Positions 10,586 to 21,758 of a DNA stretch of 64,000 nucleotides are shown here, piece by piece (position 1 is the stretch's first letter; the number at the start of each line of letters is the position of its first letter). The stretch comes from Beverwykella pulmonaria. Taxonomy: Eukaryota > Ascomycota > Dothideomycetes > Pleosporales > Melanommataceae. Location of the stretch: the NCBI GenBank assembly GCA_001599595.1, contig BCHH01000006.1, positions 2,712,319 through 2,776,318 on the forward strand. The letters run 5' to 3'. The translations under genes were made by a program, and so were the position numbers. The notes under the pieces are model-generated. The model saw nothing but the letters and a program-made list of their open reading frames with translations. It did not search any database and was not told where the DNA came from.

Positions 10586-11386
10586 CCAGAACGACGACAC
10601 CAAGCTTATACTCTAGTAGATTGAAACGTTGCAGAGCTGGCTTTACAGCCGCTACGTGGGGATCAAAACAACGAGGACATCGAGACTCTTCTAGGACAAG
10701 CAGTAACAGCTATGGGTGCCCACGTTAGGAAGGGATCCAATCGTTGCAGGGCGGAACTCAAGGATTTGGCCTACAATATAAAGATAGGGCTGTAGTGGGC
10801 TGTAGTGAGCTGTGACTGGAACGGAACAATGGAATGAGGTTATGAATAATATTGGTTTAAATCCACCAAAAGACTACTTTGATACTGCTATGGAGAAGAC
10901 ATCATGAGCTCCTCGGTTTTGGGTTAGTTAATGTAATTTTCAGATCTCTATCTTTGGAATACATTTATGACCGAAGAATTCAGAACTGGACATGATTAAA
11001 AAATTACTCCCTGATGCGATTATTTGTAATGAACCTGGGCAGACTATGCAGATAGGAGCATTTATTACCGAGAGAAATAACAGAGATGTGTGAATACTTG
11101 ATAGAAATTCGAGTGAGGCTGATTGGCAAAGTTTTAAACCTTTTCAGTGAACATTATAAGTGTTAACCTTGCATGTGTCTTTAAATTGTCTTATATAAGA
11201 GCCAGCGTTGAGCTTCTTGGAATAGGAGAAGTTGCAAAGTTGTGTAAGGATATATTAGTTGCATTCAATTTCTTGTATGATTGCATGTAACTTACCCCCT
11301 AAGAACTACTTTCTCCCGAGTTTCTTGTGCCATCCACCAGAATGGTTAGCCGACTAACCGGGCTAAAGTTAGCCAGTGCATACTGC

Positions 11387-11823
11387 AGTGGAGGAAAGGT
11401 GTGTGTGATAGAAATATCTATCACACGGGGGTAGGAGGGCGACTCGCAGCCATGCGATGTCCGAAGCAGCAAAGCACTGAACGGTGGGAGAAGAATCAAG
11501 ATGGAGGTTTGGCAGTAGACAGTTTGCAATTTTGTTGTATCTAGCTACCAAACCAAATGAAAGAAGAATCAGTGATGAAAAACAGATGAAGCATTCGTGA
11601 TCTCGTTGGGGGTCGGCTCGTGTACGTGATGATGGTCCGTTTGGTGGTTGATGTGTTCGATGTCGTTGGGTGTGGTGTTCGGATACCCATATATATGCCG
11701 CGTTGGTTGATGACGAAGCAAGCAGCTGACAAGAAAAACAAGACCCGTTCCCTGCACCATACATTCAAGCATTCCACACACGCCAGTGGTATATTCGCGC
11801 AAAGTAGCACTTTGCTACGGCGC
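11387..11823. repeat. Dispersed repeat family A, copy 1 (about 430 bp)
   Basis: Closely related along its whole length to 56992-57424. Shared landmarks in order: GGAAAGGTGTGTG; a block reading CGACTCGCAGCCATGCGATG then TCCGAAGCAGCAA; GGTTTGGCAGTAGAC; ATCTAGCTACCAAAC; TTCGTGATCTCGTTG; TGGTGTTCGGAT then CCCATATATA; AAGACCCGTTCCCTGCACCAT; and GCTACGGCGCA at the end. A fragment of the left end also occurs at 14283-14372. I see no terminal inverted repeats, target duplication or coding capacity beyond a weak shared minus-strand frame. Possibly a non-autonomous transposable element or solo LTR. Confidence 0.8.
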
Positions 11824-12626
11824 AATACATCGGCAAAATGTAAATTAGAATCTGGTTACTGTGGTTAACCATGGTTAACCATGGTTAGCTAAGTTAGTGA
11901 GATTACAAGAGCCTCATTTGGCGGGTCGCGATTACCGTGATTAGCTATGGTTACCATGAGCAATCTATACAAGTATCTGGTTACCCTGATTACTTAGGTT
12001 TACTTAACTTGTTATTATAGTATTTCTCTCCTTAATAGTAAAATTCTCTATATTATTGTGTCGGGTTTTAGGACTTCACGTATATATATATTGTTCTACA
12101 TAGTGAGATTGAACATTTGTTCCTTTTAGATGCATACTATGAGCCTTCCACGCCCCCAATGTTGCTAATGTGCAATTATTGCTCACCCAAAGCCATTAAT
12201 ATTTCCCCAACGCCCTTTCCCTAATGCTCCCAACGTCCTCAACGCCTGCTGTAACTACTGTTAACTATCATCTGTTCAACGCTGCCTAATTTGTCTAGAA
12301 TTAACGTCTTAGCAATTCCCGTCTGTTCAGGTTCGTTATATGCTTGCTGTGTGACGCCTTATGATGTGTGCAGTAGCTGGGTTGCTCACAGTACAATAGG
12401 TTTCCTTAACTTACGTGCTGTCGCGCGCCGGCCTGGGCGAAATGAACAACTCTAGTGGTCACGAACTATAGGTTAATAGTTGCCACAAGAGGCTATTAGT
12501 AGTCTGTGATTAGGGCTCAAATGGCTATTAAAGGCTAGAGAATAATCTTAGGTGCAATATTACAAGACGCTGCGTCAACCAGAGGTCCTACGTGTTTAAT
12601 AAGTACTCAACATGGTTTGTACGTTA

Positions 12627-12740
12627 GGAGTCTGTTTCGTGTGTTAGGGGTCTAACTCGTGCGCGTTAGGGGTCTAATTTGTGCGTTAGGAATCTAATTA
12701 GTGCGTCAGGGTTTGTGCATTAGGGGTCCGTTTCGTGTAC
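12627..12740. repeat. Degenerate tandem repeat, about 20-22 bp unit (GTTAGGGGTCTAATTTGTGC-like)
   Basis: At least five imperfect copies of GTTAGG(G/A)(G/A)TCTAA(T/C)TNGTGC follow each other. The TTAGGG core recalls telomere repeat, but the unit is longer and diverged. No gene overlaps it. Confidence 0.7.
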
Positions 12741-12875
12741 ATTCTATTACTTTATGGATGTAGTGGGTGCTTTATTGTAAAGCTTGTCATACTGTGTAGT
12801 AGAGTATAGTACTTGACAGTGTCATCTTCTCCAAGGTCTTACTCTCTAGGGCTGAATGATTGGAGACACGAACAA

Positions 12876-12957
12876 AAGGTTTGTATGGTTTGTATGGTTT
12901 GTAATATGGTTTATACGATTTGTATGGTTTGTACATGGTTTGCATGGTACATGGTTC
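12876..12957. repeat. Short tandem repeat, TTTGTATGGT-like 10-bp unit
   Basis: Seven or so imperfect copies of GGTTTGTAT(G/A), becoming irregular towards the right end (GGTTTGCATGGTACATGGTT). It lies about 170 bp before the F-box-like gene at 13124. Confidence 0.75.
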
Positions 12958-13123
12958 GGAAAATTTAACCGAATTCCCGATGTATGGCTGGTCAGCATTC
13001 AGGCAACAACATCAATATAACCCTGCTCAGTTGTTCCTTCAACACCCATAAACAACTTCTAACACTCTGATTACGATAGAAATTAAGTAGTGACATTTGT
13101 TCTATCACCAAAATTCCCCACCG

Positions 13124-13879
13124 ATGTCTACTCAAGCATCACCATTCCCGCTTCTCGCCTTGCCACGCGAACTTCGAGATCACATCTATTCCTATGTTTT
13201 CACATCTCCCGAGTATAGAGACAACTCCTCTCGACCTAGCCACGCTGCTCTTCACCGAACGAAACTCGTCCGACAAAAGTACGGATGGAAGATCGGCCGC
13301 AACTCAGACCTAAATCGCGTGTATTTCCCAGAATCTTGCCTCGTTATGCCTCACGCCCACGAATACACTCATAGGCTTCCCGCCCTTTGCTACGTATCCC
13401 AACAGCTATACAAAGAAAGTATACCTTACTATTTGCCCTGCGTTACGCTGCACTCGCTGAATGCGTCTACAACGGACTACCTCATAACCTGGCTCGACCG
13501 TTTCCCTCGCTTATCAGGATTTCTCAGTATATATTCCCTACAATTCGGCGTCAACCCCGGCACGATATCTCCACAGTACGGGCTTCTTGAACGGTGTCCC
13601 AACCTTCGATACTTGAGGATTGCATTTGGGAATTGGAAAAAGAGCGGCGACGGACTCGTGATGAGTGATTACCAAGAGCTATGCCAGTTCCATCGGATTC
13701 TCAATAGTGTTCCGAAACTGGAAAAGTTCGAGTTTGAGCACAGATTCGGGCACTTGAAGAGTTCAGAACGGCTCAAGTGGGAGGGTGCAATACGAGAATG
13801 GTTTGTGGAACGGTGGAGGGAGAAGGGCAGAAAGGTAGCGGTTTCATGCCCGCAGATGCTGTGGGCCTTCCCATTTTGA
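13124..13879 (+). CDS. F-box-like/2EXR-like fungal protein of unknown function
   Basis: Single exon, 251 aa from the ATG at 13124; the frame is open nine codons further upstream but has no ATG there. Residues about 8-25 read FPLLALPRELRDHIYSYVF, the LPxELRxxIY signature common in large fungal families of F-box-like proteins. Next comes LPALCYVSQQLYKESIPYYL, the second conserved block (a helix with R/SQQLYxE). The C-terminal half has Leu-rich segments (LLERCPNLRYLRIAFGNW) and ends in a basic region. No enzymatic motif. These proteins are presumed adaptors; the actual role is unknown. Two or three relatives lie elsewhere in the window (28455, 49715, 51460). Confidence 0.8.
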   Translation: MSTQASPFPLLALPRELRDHIYSYVFTSPEYRDNSSRPSHAALHRTKLVRQKYGWKIGRNSDLNRVYFPESCLVMPHAHEYTHRLPALCYVSQQLYKESIPYYLPCVTLHSLNASTTDYLITWLDRFPRLSGFLSIYSLQFGVNPGTISPQYGLLERCPNLRYLRIAFGNWKKSGDGLVMSDYQELCQFHRILNSVPKLEKFEFEHRFGHLKSSERLKWEGAIREWFVERWREKGRKVAVSCPQMLWAFPF

Positions 13880-14619
13880 TAGTGGTAGAGTATAGAGCTT
13901 ATCGCGAAGCATGTACCTGTGTCTAATGTCCTCCACACAACATGATATGTCAATGTAGTCAAGAGAAATTTCTTTCCTGGCATAGATCCGACAAATTCTC
14001 GAGTGTCGAAACCCCAACCTAAGGCCAAAACTCTCGCAGTCTCCTGTATGAGCAGACCATAGATATTGACCTTTTCTCTCCGACCCCTGACTTCAAGGAG
14101 GGGATTGTAAACGTCCCCTTGATCTAGTGCTGATCCCACTCTTCTTGGACCTTGATCTACCATCTGGAAGGAAGACTGAAATGTATTCGAATCACGAACG
14201 GATTGATGCTACGTTTGGCAGGCACAGTAGATTTTCCAACGCTATTTCACTTGGTCTAACAAGTTGCCAGACTTACATATTGGGGTGGAGTAAAGGGTGG
14301 AAATAGAAATAGGAGGGTAGTGGCGACGCCCAGCCATGCGATGTCTGAAGTAGCAATGCACTAGACAGGAAGATCAAACGTCTCAGGTAACGTTCACAGA
14401 GAACATATTCGCCCGAGGTTTCTTGCATGACCCTGCGTTAATTACAAGCCGATATTATAGCAAACCTTAACTTTTCAACACTTGCCCGGCTCTATGGTTG
14501 ATATCTTTCGCCCAAGGTTGTGCTTCATAGCTCCGGCGACTTTTGCTGCGCGTAATTCCAGTCTCGCGACGCTCAACACGCATCAACAAGTTTATATTAT
14601 TCTTCCCCTCTCAATACAT
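13880..14619. other. Intergenic region with a repeat fragment
   Basis: Downstream of the F-box-like gene and of the convergent monooxygenase. A minus-strand frame at 13669-14163 partly overlaps the F-box-like gene and is not supported. The only structure seen is a piece of dispersed repeat A at 14283-14372. Confidence 0.45.
14283..14372. repeat. Dispersed repeat family A, partial copy
   Basis: Matches the left end of the copies at 11387 and 56992: GGGGTGGAGTAAAGGGTG, then GGCGACGCCCAGCCATGCGA, then TGTCTGAAGTAGCAATGCAC. Similarity stops after about 90 bases, so the copy is truncated. Confidence 0.65.
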
Positions 14620-16408
14620 TCATAACTTTACTCCTTTCACATCACCCATCATCTCCTCCCATGCCATTCTCACCTCTCCCTCAGCATCATACCCATACAC
14701 CCACGCCGCCGTTGTTGGATCACTCCACTGATTTGCGCTCTCTCTCACCTCCTCTCCCTGCACCTCTTTTCTCATCGCCTCATCCCTCGCCCTCTGCTCC
14801 GCTCCATCCACAAAATGCCACAACTTCCCATTCACCAAACTAGCCTCTTGCATCTGGCCCGTGCGTAGTATCCTTACTTTCTCGAGAATTTGGAGAGCGG
14901 AGGGGAGTTCGGAACGGGATGAAATGCAAGAGAGGATTGAGGCAAGAGCAGCGCCGTCTTCGACGGCCATTGCAGCCCCGGATGACATGTAGGGGACCAT
15001 GGGGTGCGCCGCGTCGCCAAGGACAAGGAGAGTGCGAGAAGGGGTGAGCCAGGTTGGAAGGGGAGTGCCGCTTAGCAGGGGCCATTTGAGGGTTGTGTGG
15101 ACGAGATTTATTACTTTGAGAAGTCTGGCGGAAGAGGTCAGTCAACTGTTTTTTTCAAAATAGAAAGGTTCTATAGGAAGGCAAATCCATACCTCGAATC
15201 CCAACCCCTGAAGTGCTGCTTCATCTCTTCGACTGCCGTTTCCTGGCGCCAGGTCGATGGATCGGCGTTAGAGGGGTGCGAAAGCACCAAATTGAAGGAC
15301 TTTCCGCCTGCGATGGAATAGGTCATTACGTGGCGCATGTCGCCGATCCTTTAATCACAGGTCAGTTCAATCCAGCTTCTACATTTTGTAAGTTGGAAGA
15401 TAAGTAATGCTTACCATAAGTTCTGTCCGGGATTATCCAATAGCCACGATGTATCTGGATCATCCTTCATCTTCTCGGTATCCACCATGGCACGATAAGC
15501 TGCGAACCCTGCTTCTCGCGGTGGTTTATCAATGCCACCTAATACGAGTTTCCGCGCTTCGGATTTGATGCCTCCACGTCTGCATCAACATCACCTGATC
15601 GTACACAAGGGAGAATCTGACTTACCATCCACAGCAACAACTAAATCTCCCTCCACCTCTTCTCCCCCCTCCAATACGACTCTCGCTCTCCCCGCATCAT
15701 ACTCCTTCACTCCCTTCCCCAACCTCACATCTACCCCAAGATCCAGCGCTAATCTATACATGGCTAACTGCAGATTTGCGCGATGTATAACATAATATGG
15801 CGCCCCAAATTTCTCTTCGAACTCAGGCACCAACTTCGTCAATCCAATCACGGACCCATCTTCCCATCTTCGGAGGCGGATTGCAGCCGGCGAGATGGCG
15901 TGCGGTGCAATGTAAGGGCCGAGGCCGAAGGAGAGAAGGAGACGTGTGGAGTTAGGGGGGATTTGGATGCCGGCGCCGACCTGAAATTTGGTGAGACATG
16001 GTATCGAAATAGTGAACGGGGAGGGGGAAATACTTCGCCTAGTTCTGGGGCGCGCTCGAAGACTGTTACTGAGTGTCCGCTTCGCCGTAAGGCGATGGCG
16101 GTTGCAAGACCGCCTAAGCCGGCGCCTGATATGAGAATATTGAGAGGAACTTTGGCCTGAGATAGTTGTACGGGCTTGAGTGGTTGCCATTTTGCTTGCG
16201 TAGATGGCGGTCGTGGTGGGTCGTAGTTGTGTTGCTGTTGGCGGAGGAAGTGGAGACTGCAAGACGGGTACGATGTTTCCTGTCATTGAGAATTAGTACA
16301 CACTCTCTCGTGTAATTGGAAGCTTACACGAAGTCCTGCGTGACCTCTCTGGCCCAAAAGCGATTCTATATGCTTCTTGCATTTGTCGAGTTGTGCATCT
16401 TGGTCCAT
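14620..16408 (-). CDS. FAD-dependent monooxygenase, salicylate-hydroxylase-like (probable hydroxybenzoate hydroxylase)
   Basis: Six exons on the minus strand (16328-16408, 16034-16279, 15626-15980, 15415-15571, 15193-15348, 14620-15124), all phases consistent, 499 aa. The N-terminal FAD Rossmann motif is ISGAGLGGLATAIALRRSGH followed by VTVFERAPELGEVGAGIQIPPN; the DG motif is GDLVVAVDGIKSEARKLV; the second FAD motif is LVLGDAAHPMVPYMSSGAAMAVEDG. This order is that of class A aromatic hydroxylases, which use NAD(P)H and O2 to hydroxylate an aromatic acid. It shares a 347-bp divergent promoter with gentisate 1,2-dioxygenase, so I infer it makes gentisate, for example from 3-hydroxybenzoate or salicylate. 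About 60 residues precede the FAD domain, longer than bacterial homologues. Confidence 0.9.
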
Positions 16409-16755
16409 CTCTCCACCGTGTCTTGGAAGAAAACAGTTAGAATATATAAAAGGTATATTATTTAAAGAACTTCGACGCTAGAAGAGAAAAAAAGTATATG
16501 GAGTTCTCCCGTCCAATGAACAAGCCCCGGAAAGTGATGATGGCCGTTGGAAGTTGCGGGGAACCGAGGGCTCCCCCGCGAGCTCCCCGCAGGCCGAGCT
16601 ATATATATCGTACGACCATCCCGCATCCGACCTTTTAGCTTGATTTTGAGCTCGAGCTCGAGCTCGAACTTGAATTCAGTGCTTTCTCACAGACCGCAAT
16701 TCATCAGTTCTCCAAAGAAGCACGTCTTTCATACTCAAACGCTGCCAAGTAGTCG
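16409..16755. promoter_or_regulatory. Divergent promoter shared by the monooxygenase and gentisate dioxygenase
   Basis: 347 bp between two divergent start codons. It contains a GC-rich block with CCCCCGCGAGCTCCCCGC at about 16573-16590, a TATATATA tract at about 16602-16609 in the dioxygenase direction, and a GAGCTC-rich simple repeat (AGCTCG three times, about 16650-16667). Sharing of the spacer suggests joint induction by the aromatic substrate; no specific regulator site is identified. Confidence 0.55.
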
Positions 16756-17942
16756 ATGGCAACCCCTCAGCCCAAATCCAAAATGCCCGCCCCCTTGACC
16801 CAACACACCAACGGCGCAAACGGTTCCCTCTCGACAATCCAAGACGTAATTGAAGGCGCCTCAAAAGTTAATGCTGTCCCGCTATGGCCGCAAATGGTGA
16901 AGTATAATCCTCCTGTCCCCAATCCAACATGTGTACCACATATATGGCGGTATGATGAAGTGAGGCCATATCTTGTGAGAGCGGGGGAATTGGTCAAGGA
17001 GAAGGACGCGGAGAGAAGGGTGCTGATGCTTATTAATCCTGAGAGGGGTATGTTTGCATCTCTACATGATTGATGGGAGAAGGAGTAAATTGGAATGGAA
17101 GTCAAGACTAGGCGAGGGAAATCGCTGATGTGTAACAGAGGGGCCATATACAACCGACACCCTCTATGCTGGCCTCCAGCTCGTTATGCCGGACGAGACC
17201 GCCCCGGCACACCGACACACAGCTTTCGCCCTGCGCTTTGTGATAGAGGGAAACGGAGGATTCACCGCTGTGCACGGAAAGCGCATCCCTATGAACCGGG
17301 GTGACGTGATCCTCACGCCGACCTGGAACTGGCACGACCACGGCAAAGATGGCTCGGGGCCCATGATTTGGCTCGATGGACTGGATTTGCCGAGTTTCAG
17401 GCATTTCCCGGTGCACTTTGTAGAGCATTATCAGGAGAGCAGGTATCCGGCCGAGGATGTGAAGAATGAAGAGAGAGCCGGGACGGGGATTGTGTTTCCG
17501 TGGGAGGAGATGAGAGAGAAGTTGGATGACATGGCGGGGGGTTGGGCATGTAGGGAGTACAGAAAGGCGGATGGGAGTTATGGTAGCGCCCCTTTCATCC
17601 CAGTGCTTGTGGCAACGGGCTAGCTAATACCCACCACCAGTCAGCAAGACGCTCGGCCCCTCCGCCGAGCGCATTGACAAGGGCATGGGATCCCCACCCC
17701 GCCGCGAGACTACATCTTCAGTCTACCACGTTATTGAGGGGAAAGGGTATTCGAGCATCAACGGCGAAACGTTTGAGTGGAAGCAGGGCGACACGTTTTG
17801 TATACCGTCGTGGTATCGGTATGAGCATTTTGCGGGGCCAGAGCAGACGGCGTATTTGTATCGGTTTGATGACAAGCCCATGATCGAAGCATTGGGGTTT
17901 TATAGGAGGGAGGGGATGGACACGGAGGGGCTGGTGTCGTAG
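16756..17942 (+). CDS. Gentisate 1,2-dioxygenase (bicupin)
   Basis: Opens the gentisate ring to maleylpyruvate using Fe(II) and O2. Three exons: 16756-17047, 17139-17582 and 17641-17942, giving 345 aa; introns are 91 bp (GTATGT...ACAG) and 58 bp (GTAGCG...CCAG). The first cupin has [29 protein letters not shown] and [10 protein letters not shown], which supply the His ligands. The second, degenerate cupin is in exon 3: [17 protein letters not shown], then [14 protein letters not shown]. The joint ...[19 protein letters not shown] fits the family and confirms intron 2. The start at 16756 precedes a second ATG at 16783; either is possible. Divergent from the FAD monooxygenase, convergent with mS26. 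Confidence 0.93.
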
Positions 17943-18111
17943 AGTAGATTAGAGGTGGACGGAAGGGAGAGCTCTCCAATGAGGCAGATCATGTTCGAGC
18001 CTTCTCATAGTAGATCATGATGAATTCCTTAATTCGGTGGAAAGGCGAGTTGATGCTTGCCACAATATTCATACATATCCACCCCAGAGTCATACACACG
18101 TGCCCCACTTC

Positions 18112-19032
18112 TCACATTTTTCCGCCCGTCAATTCCTCGGCAACCTTCTTTAATCGTTCCTCGGCCAGACCCACGCCCTCTCCGCCCTTCAGCTTCTGCA
18201 GCCTTTCGCTGACGCCCTCGGGCGCGAGGCCTTGGCCGTCCCATGGACTCCTTCCTGTGGCACCCAAGGCCATTTCGCCCTTGTCCCAGCCCATGGGCCG
18301 CTCTTCGGTTCCGAACGCTTTCTCGATTGCCTCGTCTAGCTGCTGCTCATCGACGATGAATTCTCTCGCGTTGGTATAGAGATCGTGCAGGCGGGCCTGG
18401 CGCACAGCAGCCTGCTTGTCCATGCGCTTCTTAAACGCGGCGCGGCGGGCCTCGGTGATGTTGGAGCGAGATGTCGAAGGCAGTTTGTCGTCTAGGAAAT
18501 CGCGCAGGCTCTTTTGCACGGATGTCGAGGTCAAGACGTCGACGGTTTTCGGGGGGGCCATTGCAAGCGCCCGCTTTTCGTCTCCTTGCTTCCGTATCCA
18601 TGCACTGCGCGAGCCTTCTGTTTTTATTTTCCGCTGGTGCAATTGCTTCACCCCCGTCCGGAAGGCTTGCCTGCGCGACTCTGAGAGGCGTTGTTTGTAC
18701 AATTGGTAGTCGGCGTTGCGGCTGTACGGTCCTGGAGCGGGCCTCTGCTTCGGATCGGGGGTGGAGAGCTGGATGAACTCAGGCGACTCTTTGGGGAGCG
18801 GTGACCGGGTCTTGAACACATTTCGGGGAATCGGAAGGTGGCCTTTGATTCGCTGCTTGAGCTTGAACGTGGGCTGCAGAGGCTTGGGAACCTCGATGTA
18901 GTTGGGCGACTGGGGTCCGAGGGCGAGCGCGGACGACGAGGTGGTGAAGGTACGGATGCAGAGATTCGAATGCACAGCGGCGAGTGAGGGGCTCTGTGCC
19001 CATGGAAAGCGGACGGGTATTCGGGGCGGCAT
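18112..19032 (-). CDS. PET123: Mitochondrial small-subunit ribosomal protein mS26 (Pet123 family)
   Basis: Single exon, 306 aa from MPPRIPVRF; the frame continues upstream past this ATG, but the spacer is shared with the divergent NOG2 gene. The N-terminus is Arg/Ser-rich and acidic-poor (CIRTFTTSSSALALG), as in a mitochondrial presequence. A conserved basic segment, TFKLKQRIKGHLPIPRNVFKTR, comes next. The C-terminal part has the family block LHDLYTNAREFIVDEQQLDEAIEKAFG, which aligns with the corresponding region of yeast Pet123 as I recall it. The middle is Lys/Arg-rich helix, expected of an rRNA-binding ribosomal protein. Family assignment is by recognition of this C-terminal block. Confidence 0.8.
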   Translation of the reverse strand: MPPRIPVRFPWAQSPSLAAVHSNLCIRTFTTSSSALALGPQSPNYIEVPKPLQPTFKLKQRIKGHLPIPRNVFKTRSPLPKESPEFIQLSTPDPKQRPAPGPYSRNADYQLYKQRLSESRRQAFRTGVKQLHQRKIKTEGSRSAWIRKQGDEKRALAMAPPKTVDVLTSTSVQKSLRDFLDDKLPSTSRSNITEARRAAFKKRMDKQAAVRQARLHDLYTNAREFIVDEQQLDEAIEKAFGTEERPMGWDKGEMALGATGRSPWDGQGLAPEGVSERLQKLKGGEGVGLAEERLKKVAEELTGGKM

Positions 19033-19210
19033 CGCGACAATGGCTGGACTGTGAATGGTATCTGGTGATGGTCGTGTTGGTGTTGCGGAGTGCGGGCGCC
19101 AAGACCCTCGGCAGAAAAAAGTTCGGCCAGCATAAAATTCATCACGTCCGCCTCTCTTTCTCTCCAACACCGCACAGCACACTCGCGACCGCCGCGAGAA
19201 GACATTCAGC
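19033..19210. promoter_or_regulatory. Short divergent promoter between mS26 and NOG2
   Basis: 178 bp separate the two start codons, so a mitochondrial ribosomal protein gene and a cytosolic ribosome-assembly gene share one spacer. No specific motif is clear. Confidence 0.55.
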
Positions 19211-21445
19211 ATGGGCCAGCACAAGAAAGAGGCCAACAGGAAGGAGCGCCAGGGGAAGACGGGCGATGGCATGGGCAATGTCAAGGTCAAGGGCGAGAAC
19301 TTTTATCGGTGTGTTCCAGTTCGCGCACAGTATGCGAGAAAGCGGTGCTGACATTTCGCAGAACGGGAAAGAAGATGAAGGTGCTGAAGCGACTCACTGA
19401 CGGTGCGCCCACGCGTAACGCTGCTGGAAAGATCACCCAATCCGCCTCGTACCAGTCCATCGTCCGCCCCGTCGCCCGCGTCGAGCCCAACCGCAAGTGG
19501 TTCAATGCCACCCGCGTCATCTCGCAAGATGCTCTGGAGTCCTTCCGCTCCGCCGTGCAGGCGCAGGCGTCTGACCCCACCACCTTCCTCATGAAGCGCA
19601 ACAAGCTGCCCATGAGCTTGATCGAGGAAAAGAAGAACGTGAATGGGCTCAAGCAGCACGCAGCCAAGATTGCCGTGGAGAGCCAGCCGTTCAAGGACAC
19701 CTTTGGACCCAAATCTCAGAGGAAGAGAGTGAAGCTGGACTTTAGCTCCGCCGAGGACTTGGCTGGCCGAACCGGCAGCATGCATGACTCGTACCTCGAC
19801 AGGCTGGAGCAGGCACAGCTCTTGTCTGGCACATCGGGCGATGCCGAAGGCGTCGGCGCAAACGACAACGGAGAAGGCACGCTCACCCAAGCACGGGAAT
19901 CTATATTCACCAAGGGCCAGTCGAAACGGATATGGAACGAGCTGTACAAGGTTATCGATTCTAGCGATGTCATTCTGCATGTCCTCGACGCCAGAGATCC
20001 CCTCGGCACGAGATGTCGGAGTGTGGAGAAGTATTTGCGAGAGGAGGCGCCCCACAAACACTTGGTCTTTGTTCTGAACAAAGTCGACTTGGTCCCGAGT
20101 AAAGTCGCTGTAAGTCTCTGCCGCCCATCCTCTATCCCTCCAATAGCCTCCCCCATCGTTAAGTCAAGGATCTATCCCTTTCCAATGGATTGCTTCTGTT
20201 ACAACTTTGGGAGATTGAAGACGACTCGCTTCCCCCGTGGCCGTTATGGCTGTGGGGCGACTGGCTTCCGTTTTGGTTGCTGCTCAATAGAGTCTGCGTG
20301 TCCCGTTTGAGTTGAGGGCCATCTCTGCATACGCAGCTTCATGGTGGCACTCTTAGTAACGTTTCACACATTCCATCACACTGATGCATTCTCGCATGCT
20401 ATACCTGTTCATGGCTAATGTAATGGGACAGGCTGCATGGGTCCGAAGTCTCTCGAAAGAGTTTCCTACCCTCGCTTTCCACGCATCCATCAACAATTCT
20501 TTCGGTAAGGGTTCTTTGATTGCGCTTCTACGTCAGTTCTCTTCGCTCCACTCCGACCGCAAGCAGATATCTGTTGGTATGATTGGCTATCCCAACACGG
20601 GAAAATCTTCCGTCATCAACACACTACGGAAGAAGAAAGTCTGCACGGTCGCCCCGATTGCCGGCGAGACAAAAGTCTGGCAGTACATTACGCTCATGAA
20701 ACGTATTTACATGATCGACTGCCCCGGCATCGTACCGCCCAACCAGGGCGATAGCGATGAGTCGTTGCTTCTGCGGGGAAGTATTCGAGTCGAGAACGTA
20801 GAGTACCCGGCTCAGTACATCGAGGCCGTGATGAAGCGCGTTCAACCTAAGCACCTGCAGCGAACGTATGAACTCTCGGGTTACACGGACGCAACCACAT
20901 TTTTAGAACTCCTCGCTCGTAAAAAGGGCCGGGTGCTGAAAGGCGGAGAGCCAGATTTGGACGGCTGTGCAAAGATTGTGATCAATGACTGGATACGAGG
21001 CAAACTTCCCTGGTTCACACCGCCGCCCGTGAAAGAGGACGAAGAAGAGGGCGATGCCGTGAAGGGCGTGGAGGGACGAGTGGGGAGGTTAGGGGAGATG
21101 GGCAAGAAAAGAAAGAGGGACGACGCGACGGATGCCACTGAAAGTGTGGCTGCTGCGACAAATGGAGTCAGCACAACGGAGCTAAGCCAAGACGAAGCGG
21201 AAGGAGAAGACGACGACGACGAGTTTGAAGGCTTTAGTGGCGACGAGGGTGGTTTGGAGCTGGATGTAGATGATGACAGCGAGGGAGAAGTCGATGATAG
21301 TGATGAAGATACTGAGGAGGGAGCCGAAGCCGAAGCAACCACACCTCGAGACGCGAGTGATGAGGAGAAGGAGGATGTTCAAGAAGAAGTTCTTGCGATA
21401 TCTGCAGCTCTCACGAAAGCAAAGAAACGACAGTGGAAGAAGTAA
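19211..21445 (+). CDS. NOG2: Nucleolar GTP-binding protein 2 (pre-60S assembly GTPase)
   Basis: Circularly permuted GTPase needed for maturation and export of the 60S ribosomal precursor. Exons 19211-19308, 19362-20109 and 20432-21445 give 619 aa with consistent phases. The N-terminal NGP1-type region starts MGQHKKEANRKERQGKTG and includes NAAGKITQSASYQS. Motif order is permuted, as expected: G4 FVLNKVDLVP in exon 2, then G1 GYPNTGKSSVINTLR and G3 DCPGIVPP in exon 3. The C-terminus is a long acidic tail (runs of Asp/Glu) followed by a basic end. Intron 1 is 53 bp, but intron 2 is 322 bp, far longer than any other intron inferred here. The splice V-PSKVA/AAWVRSLSKE matches the family. Confidence 0.95.
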
Positions 21446-21758
21446 GGCATAATGAATATGATACCCAGGACAGTTATGAATTAACAAAAGCCTTTCAACC
21501 TCTTACGCAGACATGCTACGCGATGATTGCGGTGCATTCAATGTCATTTTTGGGGATCAGGCGTTCCCATATGTTCTCTTGGCTCTCACAGTTGTCATCA
21601 AGGGTCTGCATGGGTAGTTTACGGCTCGGCCAGTGATGCCCCGGCCTAATTCCGCATCCCCGGATCTCCCCCACCACCGTATTCCGACATCGCGCATGCA
21701 ACATCCATTTTCCGGAATTCTCAACCTTCCCCGCAACCAACCTCTCCAAACATCCAAA
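21446..21758. other. Spacer between NOG2 and the FAH-family hydrolase
   Basis: 313 bp between two genes on the same strand; it must hold the NOG2 terminator and the hydrolase promoter. No motif stands out. Confidence 0.45.

Larger units (their letters stand above)
10586..13123. other. Gene-poor AT-rich interval with repeats
   Basis: No intact gene. The frames at 10830-11120 (for example around MIKKLLPDAIICNEPG) are broken by stops and could be relics of an unidentified gene. The interval carries one copy of a dispersed repeat and two tandem-repeat patches (listed separately). The rest is AT-rich with nothing recognisable. Confidence 0.5.

Noticed and set aside
12627..12740. Telomeric repeat
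   Set aside because: The TTAGGG core is embedded in a diverged 20-22 bp unit and lies far from a contig end with genes on both sides.
13669..14163. 164-codon minus-strand open frame
   Set aside because: It overlaps the well-supported F-box-like gene on the opposite strand, resembles no family I know and has no splice or start context.
20110..20431. C/D box snoRNA in the NOG2 intron
   Set aside because: No convincing C box with a matching D box was found; only the unusual length is kept as a finding.
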